From Hydrogenophilales bacterium (lineage in GTDB: Bacteria; Pseudomonadota; Gammaproteobacteria; Burkholderiales; Thiobacillaceae), in NCBI GenBank assembly GCA_024636775.1, contig JAGXGP010000128.1, positions 1-45,012 of the forward strand: 45,012 nucleotides of DNA, written 5' to 3'. Below are positions 32,356 to 43,512 of this stretch, one piece after another. The first letter of the stretch is position 1. Every line of letters begins with the position of its first letter. The notes beneath the pieces were generated by a model. The model saw only the letters and a list, made by a program, of their open reading frames with translations. It had not been told where the DNA came from and did no database searches. The position numbers and the translations under genes are program-made.

Positions 32356-32946
32356 ATGAGATTGGCCAATAAAAGAAATGCAGCATTAATGGTTGTTATG
32401 CTGAGTGTGATGAGTGCAACCGAGGCTAGTGCCCTCAATATTTCAAGTGCTTTGGGCTCAGGAGGATACGACGTGGTCTCGGTTACCGTGGCCACCGAAG
32501 GGATAGTTGATATGTCTTTCACGGGGGGAGGCTTCACTTACGCGAGCTTTTCATTGTTCGATGCTGCGGGTGACCATCTGATAACGAATGAGGAGTCCAA
32601 TAGTTCCTATTTCCCTAAGATTACTCAGACCCTCGCTCCAGGAGCATATTCATTGCTTGTTACCACGTGTTGTTATTCCGGCAGTCTAGTCTTGAATCAA
32701 GGCGGTTATTTAACGAATACCGACGGATTCAACTACGGATACTACTTTAATAGCGGCAACGCCACCCTTGCAGGGATGGCGGCATATATTAGTGTTCCCA
32801 ATGCCCACTGGGAAGGTAATCCGTATACGCTAACAATCACTGGCGCAGTACCTGAACCGCAAGCCTATGTCATGTATCTGGCCGGCCTTGGATTGGTGGG
32901 AGCCATTGCTCGACGCAAGAAGCGCGTAGAGATATGGAAAATATAA
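32356..32946 (+). CDS. PEP-CTERM sorting domain protein
   Basis: N-term signal peptide; C-term VPEPQAYVMYLAGLGLVGAIARRKK (PEP motif, TM helix, basic tail); AGGGG RBS. Confidence 0.9.
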   Translation: MRLANKRNAALMVVMLSVMSATEASALNISSALGSGGYDVVSVTVATEGIVDMSFTGGGFTYASFSLFDAAGDHLITNEESNSSYFPKITQTLAPGAYSLLVTTCCYSGSLVLNQGGYLTNTDGFNYGYYFNSGNATLAGMAAYISVPNAHWEGNPYTLTITGAVPEPQAYVMYLAGLGLVGAIARRKKRVEIWKI

Positions 32947-32954
32947 GTGGTATT

Positions 32955-33057
32955 CGTTATCCACATATCCACGCCGCTCGAAGCCCCGGCGGGCTGCCCC
33001 TAGGCAAGCCCAGAAGCCGGGGGCGCGAAGCGCGGCGGGGTGGGTATGTGGGTAACG
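32955..33057. repeat. ~103-nt long imperfect palindrome (multi-stem hairpin)
   Basis: CGTTATCCACATATCCA...TGGGTATGTGGGTAACG, inner CCCCGGC/GCCGGGG, GGGC/GCCC, TGCC/GGCA. Confidence 0.85.
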
Positions 33058-33071
33058 CGGCGCCGAGCTAG

Positions 33072-33100
33072 TTGACTTACTCTTTTCCTGTCTGTTAAAT
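33072..33100 (+). promoter_or_regulatory. Sigma70-like promoter upstream of rep
   Basis: TTGACT - 17 nt - TTAAAT. Confidence 0.65.
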
Positions 33101-33246
33101 TTTGGTCGTCTGTCACAAGACCAATAGAGCAAGAACATCCCGGCCGAAAGGACGGTGCCAGCAAAACCAAGGGCACCCCGGACATAGCAAATGACGGTGT
33201 TAAAACCGTCTTGTGACTTCATCGTTAATCAACGTATGGAGTTGTT

Positions 33247-34362
33247 ATGTCTGATTCGTCATCCTTATCGCCTGAATTGCTTTCAGCATCTGAAGGTATT
33301 CCCACACCAAATACTCAACACGGCCAAGCTGCGGACTGCACAGCAGTGGAGGCGCGTGTCTGCACGCGCTCCGCTGTGGTGGAGTCCGCAGCCCCCCGTA
33401 TAGTAACTACGGGGGGAAACCTATCTCCCCAGAATTCAACAGACCCTCACGGCACAACTGCTCATGTCGACTGGTTTGCCTGCACGCTCTCAACTCGAGG
33501 CAAAACCACCTATGACGACGAGCAGCTGATTTTTATTTCTGAGCTGCTTCGGTTTCTCGCCATCAAAGAATCGCAGATCGTCGAAGGTGGTAAAGGTTGG
33601 TTTGGCTATAAGCGCATGGCCAAGATCCTGAGTCCGGACGGACAGGTTAACTACGGCCTACTCGCTTACGGGGGGGAAAGCCAAAAGGGGAGTGTCCATG
33701 TAGAGATCAACGGCCAAGGTTGTGCGGCGGTTGTTCATTGGGAAGAAATCGTGGAATGGGGTGAGAAGCGCAACGCAGTAATCACGCGGCTCGACCTAGC
33801 ACACGATGATTTCACCGGTGACGAGATCACCGTTGCTGTCGCACTGGATTGGTTTCAGGAAGGACGATTCAACAGTAATGGACGGCCACCAGCAGGGGAG
33901 CTAAGAGATGATCTTGGCTCAGGCAAGGGGAAAACGTTGTATGTGGGTAGCCGCACCGGAGGTAAGTACCTACGGATTTACGAGAAGGGAAAACAATTAG
34001 GAGACACGTCCAGTCCGTGGACTCGGGTTGAGGTCGAACTGCGCAACCAGGATCGTGTGATTCCGTGGGATGCGCTGACTCGTCCCGGCACCTACCTTGC
34101 TGGAGCCTTCCCATGTCTTGCATTTCTGTCAGCCGTGCAGGAAAAGATTCGCACCATCGCCAAGTCCGCACAGACCACCCTGACGGTTGCGACGCATCAT
34201 CTTCAAAAGTCCGGCGGCAAGCTGGTGGACTTGCTGATGAACATGCACAACGAAGATGCCGCGGCCGTAGTCGAGAAAATCCGCGGGGAAGGTATCCCTC
34301 GTCGACTTTCGGCTTACGCTTCCTACTTGCTACCCCCGGCGCAACTCGCGGATAAACCATGA
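33247..34362 (+). CDS. Rep_trans/RstA-like rolling-circle replication initiation protein
   Basis: HVDWFACTLS; RLDLAHDDFTGD; TLYVGSRTGGKYLRIYEKGKQLGDTSSPWTRVEVELR. Confidence 0.85.
   Translation: MSDSSSLSPELLSASEGIPTPNTQHGQAADCTAVEARVCTRSAVVESAAPRIVTTGGNLSPQNSTDPHGTTAHVDWFACTLSTRGKTTYDDEQLIFISELLRFLAIKESQIVEGGKGWFGYKRMAKILSPDGQVNYGLLAYGGESQKGSVHVEINGQGCAAVVHWEEIVEWGEKRNAVITRLDLAHDDFTGDEITVAVALDWFQEGRFNSNGRPPAGELRDDLGSGKGKTLYVGSRTGGKYLRIYEKGKQLGDTSSPWTRVEVELRNQDRVIPWDALTRPGTYLAGAFPCLAFLSAVQEKIRTIAKSAQTTLTVATHHLQKSGGKLVDLLMNMHNEDAAAVVEKIRGEGIPRRLSAYASYLLPPAQLADKP
33329..33416. repeat. Two tandem hairpins inside rep 5' coding region
   Basis: CTGCGGACT...GCGCGTG-TCTG-CACGCGC...AGTCCGCAG (33329-33391) then CCCCCCGTA-TAGTAAC-TACGGGGGG (33392-33416). 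Confidence 0.9.
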
Positions 34363-34721
34363 TTCTCTGGTCAGTTCAGGAAGTGGGTCGCCAGCTTGGC
34401 GTGTCTGCACGGACAGTGTTTCGGTTGATCGGGCGCGGAGAGTTGCCAAGGGCCAAATTGGGACGTTTGGTGCGTGTTCCCGCAGATGCAGTACTGGAAT
34501 ACGTAGCGCAGTTAGTTGCACACGGGCAAAATAGCGCTTGCGTGATGTCGGTGGCGTGGAAGGAGGTAAAACCATGCCATACAGACGAAAGGACTCGCCA
34601 ATTTGGTGGGTCAGTATCAACAACGCAAGCGGCAATCGAGTTAGACGCTCTACTGGCACGCAAGACCGAAAGGAAGCCGAAGCCCTCGAAGCAAAGTGGA
34701 AGCTGGAGGCCCACCAAGTGA
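34359..34721 (+). CDS. HTH (MerR/excisionase-like) protein
   Basis: WSVQEVGRQLGVSARTVFRLIGRGELPRAKLGRLVRVPADAVLEY; start overlaps rep stop (ATGA). Confidence 0.8.
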   Translation: MILWSVQEVGRQLGVSARTVFRLIGRGELPRAKLGRLVRVPADAVLEYVAQLVAHGQNSACVMSVAWKEVKPCHTDERTRQFGGSVSTTQAAIELDALLARKTERKPKPSKQSGSWRPTK

Positions 34722-35650
34722 AGCACTGGGGTAAGAAGCCAACACACACCTTTGAGCAGCTTATGGTGTCGCACTACAACGCTGTTGCAGGCGATTTGCG
34801 TAGTCCCGAGCGGATACTGTCGGCGATCCGGCGGCTGAAGCCGTTTTTCGAAGGGAAGGTGGTTGAAGAACTTAGACGTTCTGATATCACTTTTTATATC
34901 GAGAAAAGGAAAGCTGATGGGATTTCGAATGCCACGATAAACCGGGAACTGGATGTACTTTCTGCTGCGATCAACCATGCCCGCTACAAATGGGAATGGG
35001 AGATCACGAACCCGGTAGAAAGAATGTCGCTCAAGGAACCGGAAGGCCGACTGCGTTGGTTAAGCCGTGCTGAAGCGGATGTTTTGATTCGTGAGGCGGA
35101 ACAAGAACCGAAGTCGCCGCACTTGGCTGATTTCATTCGACTGGCCCTGAATACGGGTTGTCGGAAGAATGAATTGCTGAAACTGGAATGGGATCGGGTG
35201 GATTTGAAAGAGAACCGCCTCTACCTCGAAGGACAGCACACCAAGAATGGCAAACGGCGCTTGATCCCGCTGAATGTAGAAGCCCGCCAAGCGCTTTTAG
35301 GGCGTACTCGTTTTCGCGCCCAGCATTGCCCAGAGTCTCCTTGGGTTTTTGCGCATAGGAGCGGGGAGCGGGTGCAGTACATGCAGAACGGCTATGGGTC
35401 GGCATGTGTGCGTGCAGGGATCAAGGATTTTCGAGTCCATGACATGCGCCACACATTTGCTTCATGGCTGATAAGTGCAGGTGTTCCGTTGGCAGAATTG
35501 CGTGATTTGCTCGGCCATTCAACCATTGAAATGACTGAACGCTACGCACACTTGGCACCGGATAACCACGTAAGGGCTGTCAGTGTTCTAGATCGGTTGT
35601 CACGATCCAGTCACGAAGTAGGGACTAGTGCGATTCAACAAGTTAGTTAA
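34574..35650 (+). CDS. int: Tyrosine recombinase/phage-type integrase
   Basis: AGGAGG RBS then MPYRRKDSPIWWVSIN; TGCRKNELL, HDMRHTFASWL, LGHSTIEMTERYAHL catalytic motifs. Confidence 0.95.
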   Translation: MPYRRKDSPIWWVSINNASGNRVRRSTGTQDRKEAEALEAKWKLEAHQVKHWGKKPTHTFEQLMVSHYNAVAGDLRSPERILSAIRRLKPFFEGKVVEELRRSDITFYIEKRKADGISNATINRELDVLSAAINHARYKWEWEITNPVERMSLKEPEGRLRWLSRAEADVLIREAEQEPKSPHLADFIRLALNTGCRKNELLKLEWDRVDLKENRLYLEGQHTKNGKRRLIPLNVEARQALLGRTRFRAQHCPESPWVFAHRSGERVQYMQNGYGSACVRAGIKDFRVHDMRHTFASWLISAGVPLAELRDLLGHSTIEMTERYAHLAPDNHVRAVSVLDRLSRSSHEVGTSAIQQVS

Positions 35651-35664
35651 CTCGTTGAAATAAT

Positions 35665-35741
<77 letters not shown>

Positions 35742-35810
35742 AGGCAGATGCGAGATCAGTGATGTGCTGACTCTGTTTGAAGAACTAACGGGAGTAAAAC
35801 TGTGCGGTTG

Positions 35811-36812
35811 TTAAAAACTTCGGTCAACCGCGAAAGCCGCCAATTGTAGCAAAGCTGATTTGGAATTTGAATCTGGCAAGCAAGAAATAGCTGCATTGGC
35901 GGTTTCCGCTTCGCGTTTTGCGGCTTCGCGCGTGTACTGCAGGGCGCGCGTATCCTTGATTGCGGCGAGAACGCTCTGGAACTCGCTAAGTCCGCCGTGC
36001 TTGATCGCCTTGCGGATGCTGGCGGCCTGCTCGGCTGTTCCGTGCTTCATTGCGTAGAGCAGCGGGAGAGTGGGCTTACCTTCGGCAAGGTCGTCGCCGA
36101 TGTTTTTTCCAGTTTTGAGGAAATCGCCGGAGTAGTCCAGCACATCGTCGACCAGCTGAAATGCGGTGCCGAGATGCATGCCGTAGCGGGCCAGGGCGTC
36201 TTTTTCTTCTTCCGTGGCGCCACCGATGACCGCGCCCAGTCGCCCTGCGGCTTCAAACAGTTTGGCGGTCTTGTAACGGATGACGCGCAGGTAATTTTCT
36301 TCGTCGATGTCGGGATCGTGGCAATTAAGCAGTTGCAGCACTTCGCCTTCGGCAATGGTGTTGGTGGCGTCAGACAGGATGCGCATGACTTCCACGTTAT
36401 CGACGGAGACCATCATCTGGAATGCGCGCGAGTAGAGAAAGTCACCCACCAGGACGCTGGTGGCATTGCCAAACAGGGCATTGGCCGTTTCGCGGCCGCG
36501 TCGCAGCTCTGACTCGTCGACCACATCGTCGTGAAGCAGGGTGGCGGTGTGAATGAACTCAACGACGGCAGCGAGTTCATGGTGAGCACGGCCCTGATAA
36601 TTAAAACAGCCGGCTGCCAGTAGCACCAATGCAGGGCGCAGGCGTTTGCCACCACTATTGATGATGTACTCGGAGACCTGGCGTATCAACACCACATCGG
36701 AATACAGGCTTTCGCGGATGACTTGGTCGACGGCATGCATGTCGTCGGTCAGAAAGGATTGCAGGCTCTCCAGAGACACGATAGGCGGCTTGTTATTAGA
36801 TAAAGCCCACAA
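35811..36812 (-). CDS. ispB: Octaprenyl diphosphate synthase
   Basis: [41 protein letters not shown]. Confidence 0.95.
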   Translation of the reverse strand: MWALSNNKPPIVSLESLQSFLTDDMHAVDQVIRESLYSDVVLIRQVSEYIINSGGKRLRPALVLLAAGCFNYQGRAHHELAAVVEFIHTATLLHDDVVDESELRRGRETANALFGNATSVLVGDFLYSRAFQMMVSVDNVEVMRILSDATNTIAEGEVLQLLNCHDPDIDEENYLRVIRYKTAKLFEAAGRLGAVIGGATEEEKDALARYGMHLGTAFQLVDDVLDYSGDFLKTGKNIGDDLAEGKPTLPLLYAMKHGTAEQAASIRKAIKHGGLSEFQSVLAAIKDTRALQYTREAAKREAETANAAISCLPDSNSKSALLQLAAFAVDRSF

Positions 36813-36949
36813 TGTTAGCAGTCTGGCCAGGGTTTTTCATCGCTTCCCTGGGATTATCCGTAATGGACGTATTAAATAGTTTGACTCATCGGGTGTTCGG
36901 AGCTAAAATCTTGCGCTTTCCTGGGTTCGAAATTGGTTGGAGATCCCCA

Positions 36950-37261
36950 ATGTACGCAGTCATCAAAACCGGCGGCAAGCAATACCGCGTGAGCGCCGGC
37001 GATAAACTTAAAATTGAAAAGCTCGAAGCCGACATCGGCAGCGAGATCACCTTTGATCAGGTGCTGATGGTAGGCGATGGTGCCGACATCAAAATGGGTG
37101 CGCCCATGTTGCGTGGTGCTACGGTTACAGCCACTGTGCTGAACCAGGCACGCGGCGACAAGATCAAAATCTTTAAAATGCGCCGTCGTAAGCATTATCG
37201 CAAGAGCCAGGGCCATCGTCAGCACTTCACCGAAGTGCAAATCGGCGGCATCACGGCATAA
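36950..37261 (+). CDS. rplU: 50S ribosomal protein L21
   Basis: [48 protein letters not shown]. Confidence 0.98.
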   Translation: MYAVIKTGGKQYRVSAGDKLKIEKLEADIGSEITFDQVLMVGDGADIKMGAPMLRGATVTATVLNQARGDKIKIFKMRRRKHYRKSQGHRQHFTEVQIGGITA

Positions 37262-37273
37262 GGAGCACGAAAC

Positions 37274-37552
37274 ATGGCACACAAGAAAGCAGGCGGTAGT
37301 TCACGTAACGGCCGCGACTCGGAATCGAAACGTCTGGGCGTCAAGTGTTATGGCGGCGAGCTGGTTATAGCTGGCAACATCATCGTGCGCCAGCGCGGTA
37401 CCCAGTTTCATCCCGGCGACAACGTTGGTATCGGCAAGGATCACACCTTGTTTGCCAAAGCTGACGGCACTGTCAAATTCGAAGTCAAGGGCGCTGCCCG
37501 TCGCAGAATGGTTCGTGTCGTGCCAATCGCGGTCGAGTCAGTTGCGGCTTGA
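37274..37552 (+). CDS. rpmA: 50S ribosomal protein L27
   Basis: [29 protein letters not shown]. Confidence 0.98.
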   Translation: MAHKKAGGSSRNGRDSESKRLGVKCYGGELVIAGNIIVRQRGTQFHPGDNVGIGKDHTLFAKADGTVKFEVKGAARRRMVRVVPIAVESVAA

Positions 37553-37573
37553 GCTGATTTGAACTAAGACTGA

Positions 37574-38969
<1,396 letters not shown>

Positions 38970-38973
<4 letters not shown>

Positions 38974-41090
38974 GTCGTGATACGTCGGTAAATGTCGGTG
39001 ACTTTCACCGGTAATTGTCTCACGTCATCCAGAATGATGTAACGCGCCGCGCCGTACATGTGCGGGAGATAGTCGCGGGCTTCGCGATCGAGCGTGATGC
39101 AAAAAGGGTGAATCCCGGTGCGGCTGGCCTCCATCAATGCCATCCGTGTGTCCTCGACGCCATAGACGCCGCGATACACATCGAAATAATCATCCGGTCG
39201 GCCATCTGACAACGTGACCAGCACGCGGGTCTTGGCTTCCACCTTGTTCAGCAGCTTGGTCATGTGGCGCAAGGCAAAGCCCATGCGTGTGTACTCCTGC
39301 GGCCGGATGCCCGAGATGCGTGCTTTCACCTCGTCGTCGTAGCGATCGTCGAAGGTCTTGATGCGAAACAGTTCGCAGCGCTTGCGTGTGGTCCCCGAAA
39401 AGCCATAGATGGCATAGCGGTCACCCAGCAATTCCAGTGCTTCACACAGCAGGATCAGCGCCTCGCGCTCGGCTTCGTTGATCCAGCCCTTGGTGGAGCC
39501 GCTCATGTCGACCAGAAAGGCAACGGCGATGTTGCGTTCGGCGCGGTGCGTGCGCATGAACAGCCGGTCGCTCATCTCGCTGCCATCGCGTGCGTCGGCC
39601 AAGGCTTCGATCAGGGCATCGAGGTCGATTTCGTCACCCTGGGTTTGGCGTTTTTCGAGGCGATTTTCATCACGTAGTGCTTCAAACTTTTTGCGCAGGT
39701 GTCTGACCAGGCCAGCATGTTTGCCGAGGGTGTCACGATAAAAGTCGTCGTAGACCGGAGTGACGGGCTTTTCCCGCATCACGCACCAGTTCTTGCGGTA
39801 GTGCTGGCGGCCGTGATCCCACTCCGGATACAGTTCAGCGCCTTTCTCGTGGTATGTGCCTTGCCAGACCGAGTCGGTGTCTTCGGGTTGATCAAAGACC
39901 CGATTCGGATCGTATTCGCCGTCGCCTGCCGGCGTCAGGTAGTCAGGAGGGATTTCGCCAAAATCCAGGTAAACCGAGGTGAGCAGTTGCTTGACGCCGT
40001 CGGGCGGCGCGATGGGCGCGTCGTCCAGGGTGATGTCGAAATCGAGCTGGCCGTTTTCGTCGCGCGGCTCCACGTTCAACTCGGGTGGGGTATCGGGTGC
40101 CTCCGGCGCCTCAGCTTGATTGGCCTGGTGTTCGTCCAGCAGTTCGGCCAGTTTGATGCGCAGTCGAGCCTTCTCAATGTCTAGCCGGGCGGCTCGGGCG
40201 GCGGCAATCGCTTCCGGGCGCAGGCAGCCCTGGTCGCTCCACTGTGGACAGTCTGCGTCTTCATAGGCGGCAGCTAATAGCGCCAGGCTGTCATCCAGTG
40301 TGGCCTCGCGGGTCGACAATGTCACCTCATAGGGCTGCCAGCTTGCGGGCAGAGCGGGGTCGAGTTGGCTACGCAATCGCTGCATTTGGCGATGCAGGCC
40401 CGGCAACTCACGTGCGATATGTGCGCTGAGTCGCAGGATTTCCAATGCGTAAAGCCGGTTCAGGGCACGTTCGGGGTCGGCGTAGCTGGCAGCGATGGCG
40501 GCATGGTCGATGCGCAGACTGCCAAAGCGGGTTTGCGCCCACAGCAGCGCGACGGTGATTTTGGCGAGCTGGAAATTGTCGTCCAGGTCCGGCAGGGTCG
40601 CGATCAGCGGCGGCAACACGATGCGTTCGCCATCGGTCCAGGCCGCATCGCCTTCTTCGAGTTTCAGTCGCCGGCCGGAGAGGCCGCAGACGAAGTTGCC
40701 GAGGATGGGCGCGATGTCCTCGAACAGCGCGCCTGCTGCATCGTGCTGGTGCTGCGCTTCGTCAAAGCTGTCGACCTGCTCCATGATCCTGAGCGCGTTC
40801 TGCAGGCCCGTGCGGTCGAACACGTCGCAGGTGTGTATCGCCCAGGCTTCGAGCAAGCGCCGTTCCATACGCGGTAACAGGGCAGGGGCGCGGCGCCCGA
40901 ACTGCCAGGCCAGCGTGATGTGGGTGGACGCAATGCGGCGTATCCAGTTGAGGATGAAATCCTGCTCGTCGCGTGCGAGCAGGGTCAGCTCGGCAGCGAG
41001 TTCCTCGACCTTGAAATAAGTGAATTCGGTTTCCAGCCAGACGTGGAGGTTTTTCTCCATGTCTGCGGCAGTAAGCGGCACCAACGCCAT
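38970..41090 (-). CDS. cbbO: CbbO/NorD-type VWA-domain protein
   Basis: 706 aa; VAFLVDMSGSTKGWINEAEREALILLCEALELLGDRYAIYGFSGTTRKRCE MIDAS motif; next to cbbQ. Confidence 0.88.
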
Positions 41091-41106
41091 GATTAAAACG
41101 ACGCCA

Positions 41107-41919
41107 TCAGAAGATGGAGGAGGAGAGTTCCTGGATCGCTTTCAGCATGTCTGGGTCGTCGGTGACCGCCTGAGCAACGGCAGCCTTGCAGGCAGTGACC
41201 GGGCTCACGCCATCAGAAATCAGCTTGCCTGCATGCACCAGCAAACGGGTGGACGCACCTTCCTCCAGGCCACTGCCTTTCAGGTTGCGCGTCATTTGCG
41301 CAAAGCGCACCAGGTTGTCGGCGACGGCCTCCGAGACACCTGATTCGGTGGCAACAATCCGGCGCTCAAGCGTAGCCGAAGGGTAGTCGAACTCCAGCGC
41401 AACAAAACGTTGCCGGGTCGATTGCTTCAAGTCCTTGAGCACGCTCTGGTAGCCAGGGTTATAAGAAATGGCGAGGCAGAATTCGGGCGGGGCTTCGACC
41501 GTTTGCCCGAGTTTTTCCATCGGCAGGGTGCGGCGATCGTCGGCCAGCGGGTGGATCACGACCATGGTGTCCTTGCGCGCTTCGACGATTTCATCCAGGT
41601 AGCAAATGCCACCACAGCGTACGGCGCGGGTGAGCGGGCCGTCGACCCACACGGTTTCGCCGCCTTTGACCAAATAGCGGCCCACCAGATCAGAAGCAGT
41701 GAGGTCGTCGTGGCACGATACCGTAATCAACGGGCGTTTCAGTCGCCACGCCATGTGTTCCATGAAGCGGGTCTTGCCGCAGCCGGTGGGGCCTTTTAAC
41801 AGAACGGGGATTTGTTGCCGGTAAGCGGCTTCGAACAATTGAATTTCCTCACCGACAGCTTCGTAATAGGGTTCGTTTTCGATGAGATGGTGCGCTGGAT
41901 CAAGGGTGCGTGCGTTCAT
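41107..41919 (-). CDS. cbbQ: CbbQ/NirQ/NorQ-type MoxR AAA+ ATPase
   Basis: [82 protein letters not shown]. Confidence 0.92.
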   Translation of the reverse strand: MNARTLDPAHHLIENEPYYEAVGEEIQLFEAAYRQQIPVLLKGPTGCGKTRFMEHMAWRLKRPLITVSCHDDLTASDLVGRYLVKGGETVWVDGPLTRAVRCGGICYLDEIVEARKDTMVVIHPLADDRRTLPMEKLGQTVEAPPEFCLAISYNPGYQSVLKDLKQSTRQRFVALEFDYPSATLERRIVATESGVSEAVADNLVRFAQMTRNLKGSGLEEGASTRLLVHAGKLISDGVSPVTACKAAVAQAVTDDPDMLKAIQELSSSIF

Positions 41920-41942
41920 GGAGACGGGTTCAGGATGACTTG

Positions 41943-42410
41943 TTAGAAGCAGCTGGATTGCTGTTTTTGTCGTTCGAGGTCGCGGACTTCCTCATTCCAT
42001 TTGTTCATTTGCTTCAGGGTGTAACCCTTTCGTCGCGCCTGATCCATTTTGTCCAGTACACGGCCCAATGTATTGGACAAGGTGTCGCATTTGTTTGCGC
42101 TGCCGTTCTGGGTGGGTTTTCCGGAGCTACTCTGCAATTTGAGGTGTTGGGTATCAGGCGCGGGGCCGGGTTCATTTTTTGAGACAGCTGGCTGGGTCGC
42201 TTCCATCTGAACAGGAACCACGCGCGGCCGATCCGGTATCGGCGCAGGATCGATATCGATTTTTTTCACTTCTTGCGCTTTGCTACATGGCTTGTTGGAA
42301 TAGGTAACCGCACCCTGCGCGTCGATGCATTTGTTTAGTGTTGCTTGCGCAGTCGCAATGGCCGGACACAGCGAAATCAACGTGAGCAGGACGAACGCAG
42401 GAAGGTGCAT
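41943..42410 (-). CDS. DUF4124-like secreted protein
   Basis: ATG at 42410, signal peptide, [30 protein letters not shown]. Confidence 0.8.
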   Translation of the reverse strand: MHLPAFVLLTLISLCPAIATAQATLNKCIDAQGAVTYSNKPCSKAQEVKKIDIDPAPIPDRPRVVPVQMEATQPAVSKNEPGPAPDTQHLKLQSSSGKPTQNGSANKCDTLSNTLGRVLDKMDQARRKGYTLKQMNKWNEEVRDLERQKQQSSCF

Positions 42411-42414
42411 AGGG

Positions 42415-43326
42415 TCAGTTCTCGTTAGAGTATTTATCGTCTTCGATTTCCATTTTTTTCTGGAATTCGGCTTCTTGATTCTGCCCGGCCATCGCACGCT
42501 TGCGTTCCAGACGCTTTTCATAGGCGCCTGGATGTTGCTCAATGAAGTCTTCACCAAATAGTGCATGGCGCAGAAAGTTCAGGCCAAAGTCGAGCAAGGC
42601 CTCGTCATCGGCAATCAGCAGCGCCATGACTTCAACCGGGATGTTGTAGGTTTCGTTGAAGCTCGGGCTCATGATGAATGCACGAAAGCGATCCATGTCG
42701 TAGCTGGCCATGAAAAACAGCTGGTTGGACACGGGGGTGGGCTTGCCGATGGAGGGACCCGCTGACTTGCGCTTAACGATCAGCTGGCGCCAGGCGTGTG
42801 CCTTTTCGTCGTACTCGACTACACCCTGTTCGGTGCGGTATTGCTCAATGGTTTGGGTTTTGTCTTCCAGATGACCCAGGCAGTGCTTTTCTTTGACCAT
42901 GGCGTAGGCGCTGCGATCAACGTATTCATCGGAGCGGCGCATGGTCAGCAAGGCGACTGGGTAGTAACGGCATGCAGTGGGTCGGTCTTCGTAGACTCCA
43001 CAGCCTTCCGGGGTCATGAACTGGCATGCCGTGCCTTCGTCAACCGGCTTCAGCTTCACACCGGGCATACCATCCTTGTCCATCTCAAAAGGGGTTGAAT
43101 ACTGTTTGAGAAATTCACCAGACGGCATGTCCAGTCGTTTTTTCAGACGCAGGATATCGTAGGGCGTCAGCGGGATATCGATATTGCTGCAACATGCATT
43201 CCAGCATTTGACGTTGCGATGACAACGGAACTGGAATGAGGTGTTGTCTCCCAGCATATTGGGTTTGACCGGGCTGCCCGCAAACGGGGAGTCGTTGATC
43301 ATGTCTTTGAAATCTTGTTCGTTCAT
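42415..43326 (-). CDS. YkgJ-family cysteine cluster (Fe-S/Zn-binding) protein
   Basis: FRCHRNVKCWNACCSNIDIPLTPYDILRLKKRL; GCGVYEDRPTACRYYPV. Confidence 0.9.
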   Translation of the reverse strand: MNEQDFKDMINDSPFAGSPVKPNMLGDNTSFQFRCHRNVKCWNACCSNIDIPLTPYDILRLKKRLDMPSGEFLKQYSTPFEMDKDGMPGVKLKPVDEGTACQFMTPEGCGVYEDRPTACRYYPVALLTMRRSDEYVDRSAYAMVKEKHCLGHLEDKTQTIEQYRTEQGVVEYDEKAHAWRQLIVKRKSAGPSIGKPTPVSNQLFFMASYDMDRFRAFIMSPSFNETYNIPVEVMALLIADDEALLDFGLNFLRHALFGEDFIEQHPGAYEKRLERKRAMAGQNQEAEFQKKMEIEDDKYSNEN

Positions 43327-43461
43327 TTCTTGCTACCTTCCGGGGCGAACCCCTCAATTCATTAACACACAGTCGAAAGCATTGTTTCTGATCCAGAACG
43401 CTAGAGTACGCGCTTTCGACAGGATGCTAAACCTTGTTGCGCTTGCTGTTTAATGGGGTGT

Positions 43462-43490
43462 AAAAAAACCGGGCGCCCGAAGGCGCCCGG
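43462..43490 (-). terminator. Intrinsic terminator of the apr operon
   Basis: CCGGGCGCC-TTCG-GGCGCCCGG then TTTTTTT on the minus strand. Confidence 0.93.
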
Positions 43491-43512
43491 AGTTCACTGG
43501 CTGACTAACGAA

